A DNA stretch of 64,000 nucleotides from assembly GCA_016932575.1 (NCBI GenBank), contig JAFGCO010000067.1:248001-312000 (forward strand). Reading direction: 5' to 3'. Both the position numbers and the translations under genes were made by a program. The notes under the pieces were generated by a model. That model searched no databases, was not told where the DNA came from, and worked only from the letters and a program-made list of their open reading frames with translations. Positions 42,834-51,630 of this stretch are shown here, one piece after another (within the stretch, counting starts at the first letter, position 1; every line of letters starts with the position of its first letter). This DNA is from a bacterium. GTDB lineage: Bacteria; Zhuqueibacterota; QNDG01; JAFGCO01.

Positions 42834-44024
42834 TTAAAAATCCAAATAACGAATCAATCCATCAGTAACCACTTCAGCCACCATATCAAAAGCTTTGTCT
42901 GTATAGTGCACATCATCTTTGAAATATGCCAATGTCTTTGGAATTTCAGACTCCAGGTCAATCCATGGTGTTTTCCGCTCATGTGCCAGAGACTGTATGG
43001 CATGACGGTATTGCTGGAATCCATTCCGGACTGTCGAAGCATGCCATTGTTTCTCCGGTCCCACGGCTTCAAAACGCAGCATATAGAGTGTATGCAATTC
43101 TGCTTCGGAAAGAACCGCTTTATACAAATTAGGCTGAGTCATCAGAATGACAGGGACATGGTCCGTTTCTGCAAGGTCAACAAGGGAGTTGAGGTTTTGC
43201 CTGAAGGAAGCCAGTCCGGGAAATTCGGACATATAAACCGTATCCCTTGGCGTATGATACCACATGGATCGTATCATCGCCCACAAAAGGGAAATACATC
43301 CTTTGGGACGGATCAATCGATGCAGGGGCCCGTCAAAATGGCCATAATCCCGCTGAAATGAACCGCGGCTAAGATAAGAGAAATCAGCATTATGTAGTAA
43401 ATCATTAATCGTATGCATGACCAGTACAGCATCAGGCCGAATTGCCCTGATAGACGTTTCGTAATAAATCAGTGAATGCTGTGTCGTATACCACTGCCTG
43501 CCGAGATTGTATACATAAATATCATTGCGTTTCAACCGGTTGTTAAGCATCTCCTGAACGCGATCCGGCCATCCCCGTCCCTGACTGTCAGTAAATTCGG
43601 TGGTAGAGCCGCCCAGACACAAAATATGAACACCCGTGCCCAATGTGTCCGGTACGTAAGGTGGCCTTAATTGCAAATAGGGGTGTAACTCTTCAATTGG
43701 TATCATGGTCTTCTTATATTTGTAATGGATTACCGTTAGTCCGACAATCCCGCAAAGAAAGAGGCTCCCGAGAAGTGTAACCGTGTTCGCTCTTGACATC
43801 CGGTCGGTTCGATATCCCCACAGCAATCCGATAACATAAAGTACCAGCAAAGGAATGCCAATCCGCAGGCTCCATAATAATCCAGTACTGAATGGTGCAT
43901 AACGACATAATACATAAGGATCTGGATGATAAAAACCACGATACAAGAAAAAAATCGCTCCGAAAATCAGCAGGCAAGCCGCTATTTGCATTACACGAAA
44001 AAAAGGCGGGAGGGATTTTTTCAT
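42834..44024 (-). CDS. Membrane-anchored SGNH/GDSL hydrolase
   Basis: This protein of about 396 residues has three N-terminal hydrophobic segments (about 11-28, 52-70, 82-100) and then a periplasmic SGNH domain with block I CLGGSTTEF (S140), an Asn in MHTINDLL and block V DDVHYTD. Proteins of this layout often add or remove acetyl or acyl groups on surface polysaccharides. The start is uncertain: ATG 44024 has an AAAGG-like site and starts just before the first helix; ATG 44051 and 44108 are in frame. The FemAB-like gene follows closely. Confidence 0.75.
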   Translation of the reverse strand: MKKSLPPFFRVMQIAACLLIFGAIFFLYRGFYHPDPYVLCRYAPFSTGLLWSLRIGIPLLVLYVIGLLWGYRTDRMSRANTVTLLGSLFLCGIVGLTVIHYKYKKTMIPIEELHPYLQLRPPYVPDTLGTGVHILCLGGSTTEFTDSQGRGWPDRVQEMLNNRLKRNDIYVYNLGRQWYTTQHSLIYYETSIRAIRPDAVLVMHTINDLLHNADFSYLSRGSFQRDYGHFDGPLHRLIRPKGCISLLWAMIRSMWYHTPRDTVYMSEFPGLASFRQNLNSLVDLAETDHVPVILMTQPNLYKAVLSEAELHTLYMLRFEAVGPEKQWHASTVRNGFQQYRHAIQSLAHERKTPWIDLESEIPKTLAYFKDDVHYTDKAFDMVAEVVTDGLIRYLDF

Positions 44025-44088
44025 TCTGAATTTACCTTTTTCATCATTCATTTCACTTTGAGAAATATTCCTTAAAATTTCATGAATT

Positions 44089-44253
44089 TTAAAATTTATG
44101 CAAAGCACATGCCATCACACTGACCGGGTCAACTCCATGTTTTACCGAAAGAAACGGATTATCACCCGGCAAAAGAGCAAATGATTTTGTTTCAATGTAC
44201 GGCTGTCTGAAAAATCTTTCGCCATGATGTGCATATTCAATCTGATCAATCAC
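44089..44253 (-). CDS. Possible small protein (54 residues), unknown
   Basis: A minus-strand frame starts with GTG one base after the AEC transporter stop and runs 54 codons: it begins MIDQIEYAHHGERFFRQPYI and ends VSVMACALHKF. It has a normal mixed composition, fills the gap between the transporter and SGNH genes, and has GGGA about nine bases before the GTG. It may be a real small gene, or the tail of an older, longer one. I recognise no family. Confidence 0.4.
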   Translation of the reverse strand: MIDQIEYAHHGERFFRQPYIETKSFALLPGDNPFLSVKHGVDPVSVMACALHKF

Positions 44254-44254
44254 C

Positions 44255-45193
44255 TTAGATAAATCCCAGTTTTTTTAAAATAACAATACCGGCTGTAATG
44301 GAAAATGCAGCCCCAAGAGTGCTGATTAATATAATATTTCCCGCCAGCTTATCGTTTGCGCCCATGGCATCGGCCATCACATAGCTGCTCACTGCTGTCG
44401 GACATCCGAACAAAACAAACAGTATCCCCAGTTCCTGCCCGCTAAATCCCATACAAATTGCACCATACGTCATAGCAACCGGAAGCAAAACAAGTTTTAG
44501 AAAACTTGCTGAAACGGCCATTTTTGAAGCACTCCGAATCGCCTCCAGATTTAACGAGCCGCCAATACCCAGAAGGGCCAAAGGTAATGCCAACCGAGAC
44601 AAAATTTCAGCTGCATTGAAAATTACCGGATGCAGGCGCCAGCTGCATAAAGAAAATATCACGGCAATCAGCACCGAAATCATCAATGGATTTGTCATTA
44701 TGCGAAAAAGCAGAATCCGCAAGGGAAGCTTTTTCTGATGGTTCGTAATGGTCAGTACAATAACCGCCAGAACATTATACAGGGGCATAATAAATGCCAG
44801 GATCACGGCTGCTCTCGTCAATCCCGATTCTCCGAAGAGGTTTAAAATAATGGCAAAACCGACAATGGCAAAATTGCCTCTGTAACTTCCCTGAACAAAA
44901 GCACCCAAATCATCTCCGCGGTGAATCCAGAAACACGCGAGCATCCAGACCAGAAAAAACACTGTGATGGTCGCTGCATAAATATAAAGGATCAATCCGG
45001 GACGTAACAAACGGGATAAATTCACAACGGAGAGTTTCACAAACACAAGACAGGGCAGGGCCACAATAAATACCAGTCTCGAAGACATGGTAACAAAAGA
45101 GGCGTCTATCAAGCGTATCCTCTTCAGCAATGCGCCAATAAATGGGAGGATAAACACAGGAGCAACCACCTGAAGTGTCTGCCAAAAGGACAT
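44255..45193 (-). CDS. AEC (auxin efflux carrier)-family transporter
   Basis: The 312-residue protein has about ten membrane helices with the AEC/MTR family pattern: a first helix VVAPVFILPFIGALLKRI, a middle RGNFAIVGFAIILNLFGESG before the second half, and LPLALLGIGGSLNL followed by KLVLLPVAMTYGAICMGF. Members export or import organic acids such as malate or malonate; the substrate here is unknown. I choose ATG 45193, with GGAG about ten bases upstream, giving typical length; an in-frame ATG at 45268 adds 25 polar residues with no helix. It is divergent to the SPOR lipoprotein gene. Confidence 0.88.
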   Translation of the reverse strand: MSFWQTLQVVAPVFILPFIGALLKRIRLIDASFVTMSSRLVFIVALPCLVFVKLSVVNLSRLLRPGLILYIYAATITVFFLVWMLACFWIHRGDDLGAFVQGSYRGNFAIVGFAIILNLFGESGLTRAAVILAFIMPLYNVLAVIVLTITNHQKKLPLRILLFRIMTNPLMISVLIAVIFSLCSWRLHPVIFNAAEILSRLALPLALLGIGGSLNLEAIRSASKMAVSASFLKLVLLPVAMTYGAICMGFSGQELGILFVLFGCPTAVSSYVMADAMGANDKLAGNIILISTLGAAFSITAGIVILKKLGFI

Positions 45194-45280
45194 ACGAACA
45201 AATCTCCACTCAAGAATTCCCGGATGATTCGATATTACAAAAATTTCGCCAGGATTGCAATGCTTCATTAAAAAAACATC

Positions 45281-45309
45281 TTGAACACCAGGCTGAAGTT
45301 TCGTAAATT
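45281..45309 (+). promoter_or_regulatory. Promoter of the SPOR lipoprotein gene
   Basis: TTGAAC (45281-45286), a 17-base spacer and TAAATT (45304-45309) lie 31 bases before the start codon, in the gap divergent to the AEC transporter gene. Confidence 0.45.
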
Positions 45310-45339
45310 ATAAACTGAAAATCGAAGAGGTAAAGTATC

Positions 45340-45870
45340 ATGAAAAAATATTTGTTCATTTTTATCTCAGTCGTTCTCATCGGCATTTGGGGATGCGCCG
45401 CATCCAAGTTTGGCTGGGAGACGGAACCGAAAACGGATCAACCGACTACTGAAAGTAAAACCGGCTTTACAGAAGATTTTGATCCGCTGTCCCTGAACGA
45501 AGAAGATATCCGAGTGTCTCCATTACCTCCCGATGAGCGCCAACCAGACACAAGGGTCATCCAGTCTGAGTCAGACGAGGCCGAGACAATTCCAGAATCA
45601 GAACTGGTATCAGGATATCGGGTACAATTATCCGCCTCTACAGACGAACAAAATGCTTTTGAAGCCAAAAAACGGGCAATTTATAAATTCAATAGAAGGG
45701 TATATCTCGTTTTTCAAGCACCTTATTATAAATTGTACGTTGGAGATTTTCTAAAAAGCCAAAAAAAAGAAGCCGATGCCTTGGCTGAAAAAGCAAGAAA
45801 AATGGGATTCCAGGATGCATGGACAACACCGGCAAGAGTGAATCCCCAAAATACACCGGATACGTATTAA
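45340..45870 (+). CDS. SPOR-domain lipoprotein
   Basis: This 176-residue protein has a lipoprotein signal peptide with lipobox IWGC (Cys about residue 19), an acidic, Thr/Pro/Ser-rich linker (about 25-88) and a C-terminal SPOR domain (about 90-170: SGYRVQLSASTDEQNAFEAK and YKLYVGDFLKSQKKEADAL). SPOR domains bind denuded septal peptidoglycan, so it may sit between outer membrane and wall at division sites. GAGGTAAAG lies before the ATG. The hairpin at 45957 may end its transcript. Confidence 0.88.
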   Translation: MKKYLFIFISVVLIGIWGCAASKFGWETEPKTDQPTTESKTGFTEDFDPLSLNEEDIRVSPLPPDERQPDTRVIQSESDEAETIPESELVSGYRVQLSASTDEQNAFEAKKRAIYKFNRRVYLVFQAPYYKLYVGDFLKSQKKEADALAEKARKMGFQDAWTTPARVNPQNTPDTY

Positions 45871-45956
45871 TAACATATTACCCGGTCCATTTTCTGTCAA
45901 GACGGCACTGTATATCTCGATAAATTGAAAAAATTACAGGATGATTTCATTCATAG

Positions 45957-45998
45957 AGGCGATGGTCTGTTGAAAAACGGGCTATCGCCTTTGCTTTC
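45957..45998 (+). terminator. Likely terminator hairpin after the SPOR gene
   Basis: A 12-bp RNA stem with G-U pairs (45957-45968 with 45979-45990; outer arms AGGCGAT and ATCGCCT perfect) and a 10-base loop is followed by a T-rich TTGCTTTC. It sits 86 bases past the stop, which is long for a terminator, so another structured-RNA role is possible. Confidence 0.4.
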
Positions 45999-46124
45999 AG
46001 AGGGTTAGGATTTTCATCTTGGAAACGCATTAAAATTTCATTAAATTTATATTAAATACAAATAGACTATACGGATATTCAAGTTTTAGTGGCATTATAG
46101 TAATCCCCTGCTGTAGGAGGCATT

Positions 46125-46865
46125 ATGTCCGGCCACTCCAAATGGAGCACGATTAAGCGGAAAAAAGCAAAGGTTGACGCAGAACGCGGAAAAACTTTTA
46201 CAAAACTGATCAAAGAAATTACAACTGCCGCAAGGCAAGGTGGCGGTGATGAAAACGCAAATACCCGTCTGAGAAGCGCAGTTATGGCAGCAAAGGCAGC
46301 CAATATGCCGCAAGCCAATATTGAACGGGCCATTAAAAAAGGAACAGGCGAATTGCCGGGTGTGGTCTATGAAGAAAAAACATACGAAGGGTACGGAGCT
46401 GGTGGTGTGGCTATCCTGATCGATACGTTGACCGACAATACCAATAGAACCACCTCGGATGTACGTCATCTGCTTTCAAAACATGGCGGCAGCCTGGGTG
46501 AAAATGGCTGTGTTGCCTGGATGTTTGAAAAAAAAGGGCTGATTGTCATCGATAAAAATAAATCCGAAGAAGAACTGCTGATGGATATTGCAATTGAAGC
46601 CGGCGCTGAAGACCTCACGATTGAAGAGGATGTTTATGAAATCATTACCTTGCCGGATCAGTTCATTGCTGTCAAAGAAGCACTGGGAAAAGCAAAAATC
46701 CCGCTGGCTTCAGATGAAATTACCATGATTCCAAAAACGACAGTCAAGATTGAAGGAAAAGCGGCAGAACAGGTCTTGCGATTGATGGAAGCGCTGGAAG
46801 AAAATGAAGATATTCAGCATGTCTATTCAAATTTTGATATTGATGAAGCCGATCTGGAGGCATAG
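46125..46865 (+). CDS. yebC: YebC/PmpR-family regulator or translation factor
   Basis: The 246-residue protein is full length for the YebC/TACO1 family, with [22 protein letters not shown] at the start, [24 protein letters not shown], the [22 protein letters not shown] block, and the C-terminal [14 protein letters not shown]. The family was first called transcriptional regulators; recent work ties members to relief of ribosome stalling at proline runs. GGAGG sits before the ATG. It leads the ruvC-ruvA-ruvB set, an arrangement conserved in many bacteria. Confidence 0.96.
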   Translation: MSGHSKWSTIKRKKAKVDAERGKTFTKLIKEITTAARQGGGDENANTRLRSAVMAAKAANMPQANIERAIKKGTGELPGVVYEEKTYEGYGAGGVAILIDTLTDNTNRTTSDVRHLLSKHGGSLGENGCVAWMFEKKGLIVIDKNKSEEELLMDIAIEAGAEDLTIEEDVYEIITLPDQFIAVKEALGKAKIPLASDEITMIPKTTVKIEGKAAEQVLRLMEALEENEDIQHVYSNFDIDEADLEA

Positions 46866-46873
46866 AGAGACGT

Positions 46874-47371
46874 GTGCGTATCTTAGGTGTGGATCCGGGC
46901 ACATTGTATGTGGGCTATGGTGTGATAGATATTAAAAATGATGTCTGCTGCCCGGTCAAATATGGGCGGATAAAAGTTCGGTCAAAAGCCGCCTTCGCCG
47001 ACAAACTCAACCAGATTTATCATGCCGTAACCGATCTAATCACAGAAACGACAGCGGATGTGATGTCTGTCGAGGATGTGTTCGTGAGTTGTAATGCCAA
47101 AACATCTTTAAAATTGGGTCATGCGCGCGGTGTTATCCTTTTAGCTGCAGCACATCATGATCTTCCGGTATTTGAGTATGCCCCCCGGGAAATCAAGCTT
47201 GCCGTATTGGGCAGGGGGAATGCATCAAAATCGCAGGTTCAGTGGATGATGGGACAGTTGCTGAATCTGGACAGCACTGCACTGAAAGAAGATGCGGCCG
47301 ACGGATTGGCTGTAGCGCTATGTCACGGACTAAAAGCGAAATCGTCTGCCGCATTAAAGGGAATATCATGA
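46874..47371 (+). CDS. ruvC: Holliday junction resolvase RuvC
   Basis: This 165-residue endonuclease cuts Holliday junctions with the RuvAB motor. The acidic catalytic residues are in place: ILGVDPGTLYVGYGVID (D near residue 6), MSVEDVFVSCNAKTSLKLG with the conserved Glu, and KEDAADGLAVALCHG near the C-terminus. The start is GTG at 46874. Its stop overlaps the ruvA ATG as ATGA. Confidence 0.95.
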   Translation: MRILGVDPGTLYVGYGVIDIKNDVCCPVKYGRIKVRSKAAFADKLNQIYHAVTDLITETTADVMSVEDVFVSCNAKTSLKLGHARGVILLAAAHHDLPVFEYAPREIKLAVLGRGNASKSQVQWMMGQLLNLDSTALKEDAADGLAVALCHGLKAKSSAALKGIS

Positions 47372-47949
47372 TCGCCAGTATACGGGGCAAATTGATCCGC
47401 AAGTCACCCACGTCTGTGGTGATTGAAACCGGAGGGGTGGGATTCCATCTGTTTATCCCCGTATCCAGCCATTCAGTCCTGGGTGACATCGGAGAGGAAG
47501 TAACCCTGCTGACGCATCTTCATGTCAGGGACGATGCGCTTCTGTTATTTGGATTTGCCACCTCAGATGAACGTGATCTGTTTCTATCGCTGATTTCCGT
47601 ATCAGGTGTGGGACCCAAACTGGCACAAAGTGTTTTGTCCGGAATTTCCGTGGAAGATTTTTACACTGCAATTCAGCATCACAATGTAGACACGCTGTCC
47701 CGTGTTCCGGGAATCGGGAAAAAAACGGCTGAACGTCTGATGGTTGAGCTGAAAGACAAAGCGGGTAAATTTGGTCATGGCCTGAAAATACAGCCAGAGG
47801 CGGCATCAATCGCAGAAGAGGGGATCGGTGCGCTGCTTTCGCTGGGATATAAACGCCACCTGGCAGAATCGATTGTGCAGAAACTTCTGAAACAGGATGC
47901 TTCGATATCCGTTGAAATTTTAATCCGCCGGGCCCTGAGGGAAATGTAA
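47368..47949 (+). CDS. ruvA: Holliday junction DNA helicase subunit RuvA
   Basis: The 193-residue protein starts [20 protein letters not shown], at the ATG that overlaps the ruvC stop as ATGA; the frame is open further upstream but only as a shadow of ruvC. It has the OB domain (1-63), tandem helix-hairpin-helix motifs ([16 protein letters not shown] and [21 protein letters not shown]) and the flexible C-terminal domain III ending [21 protein letters not shown]. RuvA tetramers bind the junction and load RuvB. The TAATG end overlaps ruvB by one base. Confidence 0.96.
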   Translation: MIASIRGKLIRKSPTSVVIETGGVGFHLFIPVSSHSVLGDIGEEVTLLTHLHVRDDALLLFGFATSDERDLFLSLISVSGVGPKLAQSVLSGISVEDFYTAIQHHNVDTLSRVPGIGKKTAERLMVELKDKAGKFGHGLKIQPEAASIAEEGIGALLSLGYKRHLAESIVQKLLKQDASISVEILIRRALREM

Positions 47950-48968
47950 TGGATTTTCGGATAACAACACTTGAACCCATGGAAGGCGATCAGGCATTTG
48001 ATCTGACACTGAGGCCAAAACGATTAAACGAATTTGTCGGTCAAAAAAAAATCGTTGAAAATCTGCGCATTTTTATTCAGGCTGCCAAAAAGCGGGGAGA
48101 AGCCCTCGATCATGTTCTCTTCTATGGAGCGCCTGGTCTTGGTAAAACCACGCTGGCTCATATTTTAGCCAATGAATTATGTGTAGACATTAAAACGGCT
48201 ACCGGACCGGCACTGGAACGTCCGGGTGATCTTGCCGGCATCCTGACAAATTTGAAAGAACGGGACGTGTTGTTCATTGATGAAGTTCATCGATTGAGCC
48301 CGGTAGTGGAAGAATATTTATATCCTGCCATGGAAGACTTTGTTCTGGATATTGTAATCGACCGGGGACCGCATGCCAGAAATGTGCGATTAACCCTGCC
48401 CCCTTTCACCCTGGTCGGGGCTACAACGCGAGCCGGGCTGTTAACGGCACCCATGCGGGCCAGATTCGGCGTGGTGAACCGGCTGGATTACTATCAACCT
48501 GAAGAACTTTGGAAAATACTTCAGCGGTCTGTCGGCATATTGAAAGTGGAAGCGGATAAAGAAGGATTACAGGAAATCGCCAGAAGATCACGCGGTACGC
48601 CCCGTATCGCAAATCGTCTGTTGCGTCGTGTTCGTGATTTCGCCCAGGTGGAAGGCGACGGACGGATTGGGCTGGATATGGCCATGTCATCGCTGGAAAG
48701 ACTGGACGTGGATCATCATGGTCTCGACGAAATGGATAAACGTATTCTATCCGTAATCATACAAAAATTTCGCGGAGGCCCTGTTGGTCTTAACACACTG
48801 GCAGTGGCTGTAGGAGAGGACAGCGGAACGCTTGAAGAAATATATGAACCCTTCCTGATCAAGGAAGGATTTTTAAAACGGACGCCCAGAGGTCGTGAAG
48901 CCACTTCTTCAGCTTATGAAACAGTGGGAGTGTCGCCAGGAGAAACTCCCCAGCAAAAATTGTTATAA
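47949..48968 (+). CDS. ruvB: Holliday junction branch-migration ATPase RuvB
   Basis: The 339-residue AAA+ motor has Walker [12 protein letters not shown], Walker [10 protein letters not shown], sensor ATTRAG with [10 protein letters not shown], the arginine-finger region, and the winged-helix C-terminal domain with [16 protein letters not shown] and [14 protein letters not shown]. Length and order are normal. Its ATG shares a base with the ruvA TAA stop. queA follows 33 bases later in the same direction. Confidence 0.98.
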   Translation: MDFRITTLEPMEGDQAFDLTLRPKRLNEFVGQKKIVENLRIFIQAAKKRGEALDHVLFYGAPGLGKTTLAHILANELCVDIKTATGPALERPGDLAGILTNLKERDVLFIDEVHRLSPVVEEYLYPAMEDFVLDIVIDRGPHARNVRLTLPPFTLVGATTRAGLLTAPMRARFGVVNRLDYYQPEELWKILQRSVGILKVEADKEGLQEIARRSRGTPRIANRLLRRVRDFAQVEGDGRIGLDMAMSSLERLDVDHHGLDEMDKRILSVIIQKFRGGPVGLNTLAVAVGEDSGTLEEIYEPFLIKEGFLKRTPRGREATSSAYETVGVSPGETPQQKLL

Positions 48969-49001
48969 TTATTAAAGGTAGAACTGAAAAGGAGTTCTTA
49001 C

Positions 49002-50030
49002 ATGAAGTTGTCGGATTTCAAATACAATATCCCCGATAAACTAATTGCTCAATACCCAACAAAAAAGCGGGGCGATTCCCGTTTGATGGTTTTGAATCGA
49101 GAAAACAGCTCAGTCGAAGACAGGCAATTCAAAGATATCATCCATTATATAAAAAAAGGGGATTGTCTGGTTGTCAATGAAACCAAGGTCTTTCCGGCCC
49201 GGCTGATGGGAACCAAAGACAAAACCAATGCTGAAGTGGAAATTTTTCTTTTACGCGAGCTGGAAACAGATCTATGGGAAGTACTCGTCAAGCCTGCCCG
49301 AAAAGTACGGGTTGGAAACAAACTTCATGTTGGAAATCAACTGACTTGTGAAGTGGTTGACAATACCATTTCAGGTGGCCGGGTAATTCGGTTCTTCTAT
49401 GATGGAAATTTCATAAACATTATTGATAAACTGGGCAAAGTGCCTTTGCCTCCCTACATTAAACGTGAGCCGGAAAATGTTGACAAAGAACGGTATCAGT
49501 CAATATTCGGCACAAAACGGGGCGCTGTTGCTGCTCCCACGGCAGCACTGCATTTTGAAAAAAAGATATTAAAAAAAATCCAGCATAAAGGGGTAAAAAT
49601 CGCTCCGGTATTACTTCATGTCGGACTGGGTACATTTCGTCCGGTCGTTGTCGAAGATCTCACCCGTCATAAAATGGATTCTGAATATTATGAGGTCAGT
49701 GAAGAGTCCGCCCAAAAAATTAATGCGACCATTAATGAAGGCGGCCGTATCATTGCTTTGGGCACGACCGTGATACGTGTGCTGGAAACCATTGTCACCA
49801 GTGAAGGTCACATTAAAGCAGAGCATGGCTGGACAGACAAATTCATTTATCCACCTTACGATTTTCATATAGCCAATATGTTGATCACTAATTTTCACAT
49901 GCCGGCTTCTACCTTATTGATGCTTGTATGTGCCTTCGGTGGTCCGGACTTTGTCATGAAGGCGTATCGTCGTGCTGTCCGTGAAAAATACCGCTTTTTC
50001 TCATATGGAGACGCGATGCTCATTTTGTAA
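49002..50030 (+). CDS. queA: tRNA S-adenosylmethionine ribosyltransferase-isomerase QueA
   Basis: The 342-residue enzyme transfers the ribosyl part of SAM to preQ1 at tRNA wobble position 34, making epoxyqueuosine. Signatures: MKLSDFKYNIPDKLIAQYPT at the start, DCLVVNETKVFPARLMG, GKVPLPPYIKR, GAVAAPTAALHF and the C-terminal FIYPPYDFHIANMLITNFHMP. AAGGAG precedes the ATG. Closeness to ruvB is common in bacteria. Confidence 0.97.
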   Translation: MKLSDFKYNIPDKLIAQYPTKKRGDSRLMVLNRENSSVEDRQFKDIIHYIKKGDCLVVNETKVFPARLMGTKDKTNAEVEIFLLRELETDLWEVLVKPARKVRVGNKLHVGNQLTCEVVDNTISGGRVIRFFYDGNFINIIDKLGKVPLPPYIKREPENVDKERYQSIFGTKRGAVAAPTAALHFEKKILKKIQHKGVKIAPVLLHVGLGTFRPVVVEDLTRHKMDSEYYEVSEESAQKINATINEGGRIIALGTTVIRVLETIVTSEGHIKAEHGWTDKFIYPPYDFHIANMLITNFHMPASTLLMLVCAFGGPDFVMKAYRRAVREKYRFFSYGDAMLIL

Positions 50031-50142
50031 GTGGAAATCAGAATAATTTTATATTCGTGAAAGACGTCGTATCCATTATTCGCAAGATGAAAAAAATCGG
50101 GATTTAGTGGATCAATTATCAGGAAAAATTGTAATCATATTC

Positions 50143-50164
50143 AGCGCGCTTTTGGCGCTCTTTT
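50143..50164 (+). terminator. Terminator-like hairpin between queA and ispD
   Basis: AGCGC (50143-50147) pairs with GCGCT (50155-50159) around a 7-base loop, then CTTTT follows. It is a short stem just before the ispD ribosome site, so it could end the queA transcript or attenuate read-through. Confidence 0.4.
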
Positions 50165-50179
50165 ATTTGGAGAGATATT

Positions 50180-50881
50180 GTGATAGACGGGGAAGGGACA
50201 GTCGTTGCTATCGTGGCTGCCGGGGGCACAGGAAAAAGAATGGGACATGCTGTTCCAAAACAATTTCTGCTGCTTCATAAAAAGCCTCTTCTTATTCATA
50301 CATTACAAACGCTGGATAATTGCTCCCTGGTTGATGAAGTTATTGTAGGCATTCCGCTGTCTCAAATACCGACAGCAGAACAACTGCTGAAAGACTGGCA
50401 CATCCAAAAAGTGAGCCGGGTAATTGCCGGGGGCAAAGAACGTCAGGATACAGTGTCAAATGCGCTAAAAGTCGTCAGGCAGGACGCATCGATCATTTTT
50501 ACACATGATGCAGTTCGCCCGCTGGTGTCCGTAAAAAAAATTGAAGAGACCATTCGCATTGCAAGTAAGGAAGGAGCAGCGATTCTGGCCGTTCGTGAAA
50601 AATGTACGGTTAAACGGGTAATCGAAGGCAGGGTTTCCGAAACCATGGACAGACATGATCTGTGGCAAGTGCAAACCCCGCAGGCGTTCCATGCCAGATG
50701 GCTGCAAGACGCTTATCAATCAGCGCGGCGTGACGGTGTGCAGGCCACAGATGACGCCATGCTGGTAGAACGAATGAACCTTCCGGTATGCATTGTGGAG
50801 GGAGAAGACCGTAATATTAAAATCACCTCTCCAGAGGATCTAATCATTGCAGAAGCATTATTTAACATGGGGTCCGCATGA
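50180..50881 (+). CDS. ispD: 2-C-methyl-D-erythritol 4-phosphate cytidylyltransferase
   Basis: The 233-residue enzyme attaches CMP to MEP in the non-mevalonate isoprenoid pathway. It shows the glycine-rich nucleotide motif AAGGTGKRMG, the GGKERQDTVSNAL block, THDAVRPLVS, and the ending EGEDRNIKITSPEDLIIAEAL. The start is GTG with GGAGAG upstream; no nearer ATG matches the family start. Its stop overlaps the ispF ATG (ATGA). Confidence 0.96.
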   Translation: MIDGEGTVVAIVAAGGTGKRMGHAVPKQFLLLHKKPLLIHTLQTLDNCSLVDEVIVGIPLSQIPTAEQLLKDWHIQKVSRVIAGGKERQDTVSNALKVVRQDASIIFTHDAVRPLVSVKKIEETIRIASKEGAAILAVREKCTVKRVIEGRVSETMDRHDLWQVQTPQAFHARWLQDAYQSARRDGVQATDDAMLVERMNLPVCIVEGEDRNIKITSPEDLIIAEALFNMGSA

Positions 50882-51345
50882 GGATTGGTTTTGGATATGA
50901 CATTCACCCCCTTGTGCCGGGGCGCCGATTGATTCTGGGAGGCGTGACGGTTCCGTTTGACAGGGGGCTCAGCGGCCATTCAGATGCAGATGTTCTGTGT
51001 CACGCAATTTCGGATGCATTGATCGGAGCCGCAGCTTTAGGGGATATTGGGCTCATGTTTCCGGACACGGACTCCCGGTATAAAGACGCAGACAGCCTCA
51101 TACTGCTTTCACAAGTGGCCAATAAAGTACGGAATCAGGGATATACCATCTCGAATATCGACACCACAGTCATTGCGGAAAAGCCAAAACTGACACCTCA
51201 TCGTGAAGCAATAAAACAAAAATTGTCTGCGGCACTGAATCTGTCGGACAATCAAGTGTCATTCAAAGCCACCACCCATGAAAAATTCGATGCCACTGGT
51301 CAGGGGGAAGCAATTGCAGCCTATGCGGTGGTGCTTTTAGAGTAA
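50878..51345 (+). CDS. ispF: 2-C-methyl-D-erythritol 2,4-cyclodiphosphate synthase
   Basis: The 155-residue enzyme makes the cyclic diphosphate two steps after IspD. The zinc site is seen in GYDIHPL, and GHSDADVLCHAISDALIGAAALGDIG and KATTHEKFDATGQGEAI are family signatures. It overlaps ispD by four bases, the usual ispDF pair, so the two enzymes are made together. Confidence 0.97.
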   Translation: MRIGFGYDIHPLVPGRRLILGGVTVPFDRGLSGHSDADVLCHAISDALIGAAALGDIGLMFPDTDSRYKDADSLILLSQVANKVRNQGYTISNIDTTVIAEKPKLTPHREAIKQKLSAALNLSDNQVSFKATTHEKFDATGQGEAIAAYAVVLLE

Positions 51346-51406
51346 AAACAGGAACATGACCACTTTGATACAATATCTGAAATCTAAAAGATGACCACTA
51401 TGGACC

Positions 51407-51471
51407 AAGGACACGAAGAATATTAAACGCCTGCAATAATGATTGATCAATGATTTTCTCTTCGTATCCTT
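51407..51471. repeat. Inverted repeat around AAGGACACGAAGA
   Basis: A 13-base arm (51407-51419) and its inverted copy (51459-51469 plus two more bases) match in 12 of 13 positions and flank a 39-base spacer. The GGACACGAAG core resembles short repeated palindromes scattered in many environmental genomes. The rest of the 285-base gap before gltX holds nothing I can call. Confidence 0.4.
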
Positions 51472-51630
51472 TCTGAACTATATGTTATCTCTCTCTTTAA
51501 CTTATTTATATATCGCCCGACATACAAAGTCGGGGCAATGGATTAAAGGAGACAAAAAAATCCCGGAAAATGTCATAAAATCCGGATTTTTTATCGATCC
51601 CGGATGGAACAAACGGAAACAGGAAAACAG

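Noticed and set aside
47242-47367. Longer upstream start for ruvA
   Set aside because: The extra 42 residues are a shadow of ruvC; the family start MIASIRGKL fits the ATG at 47368.
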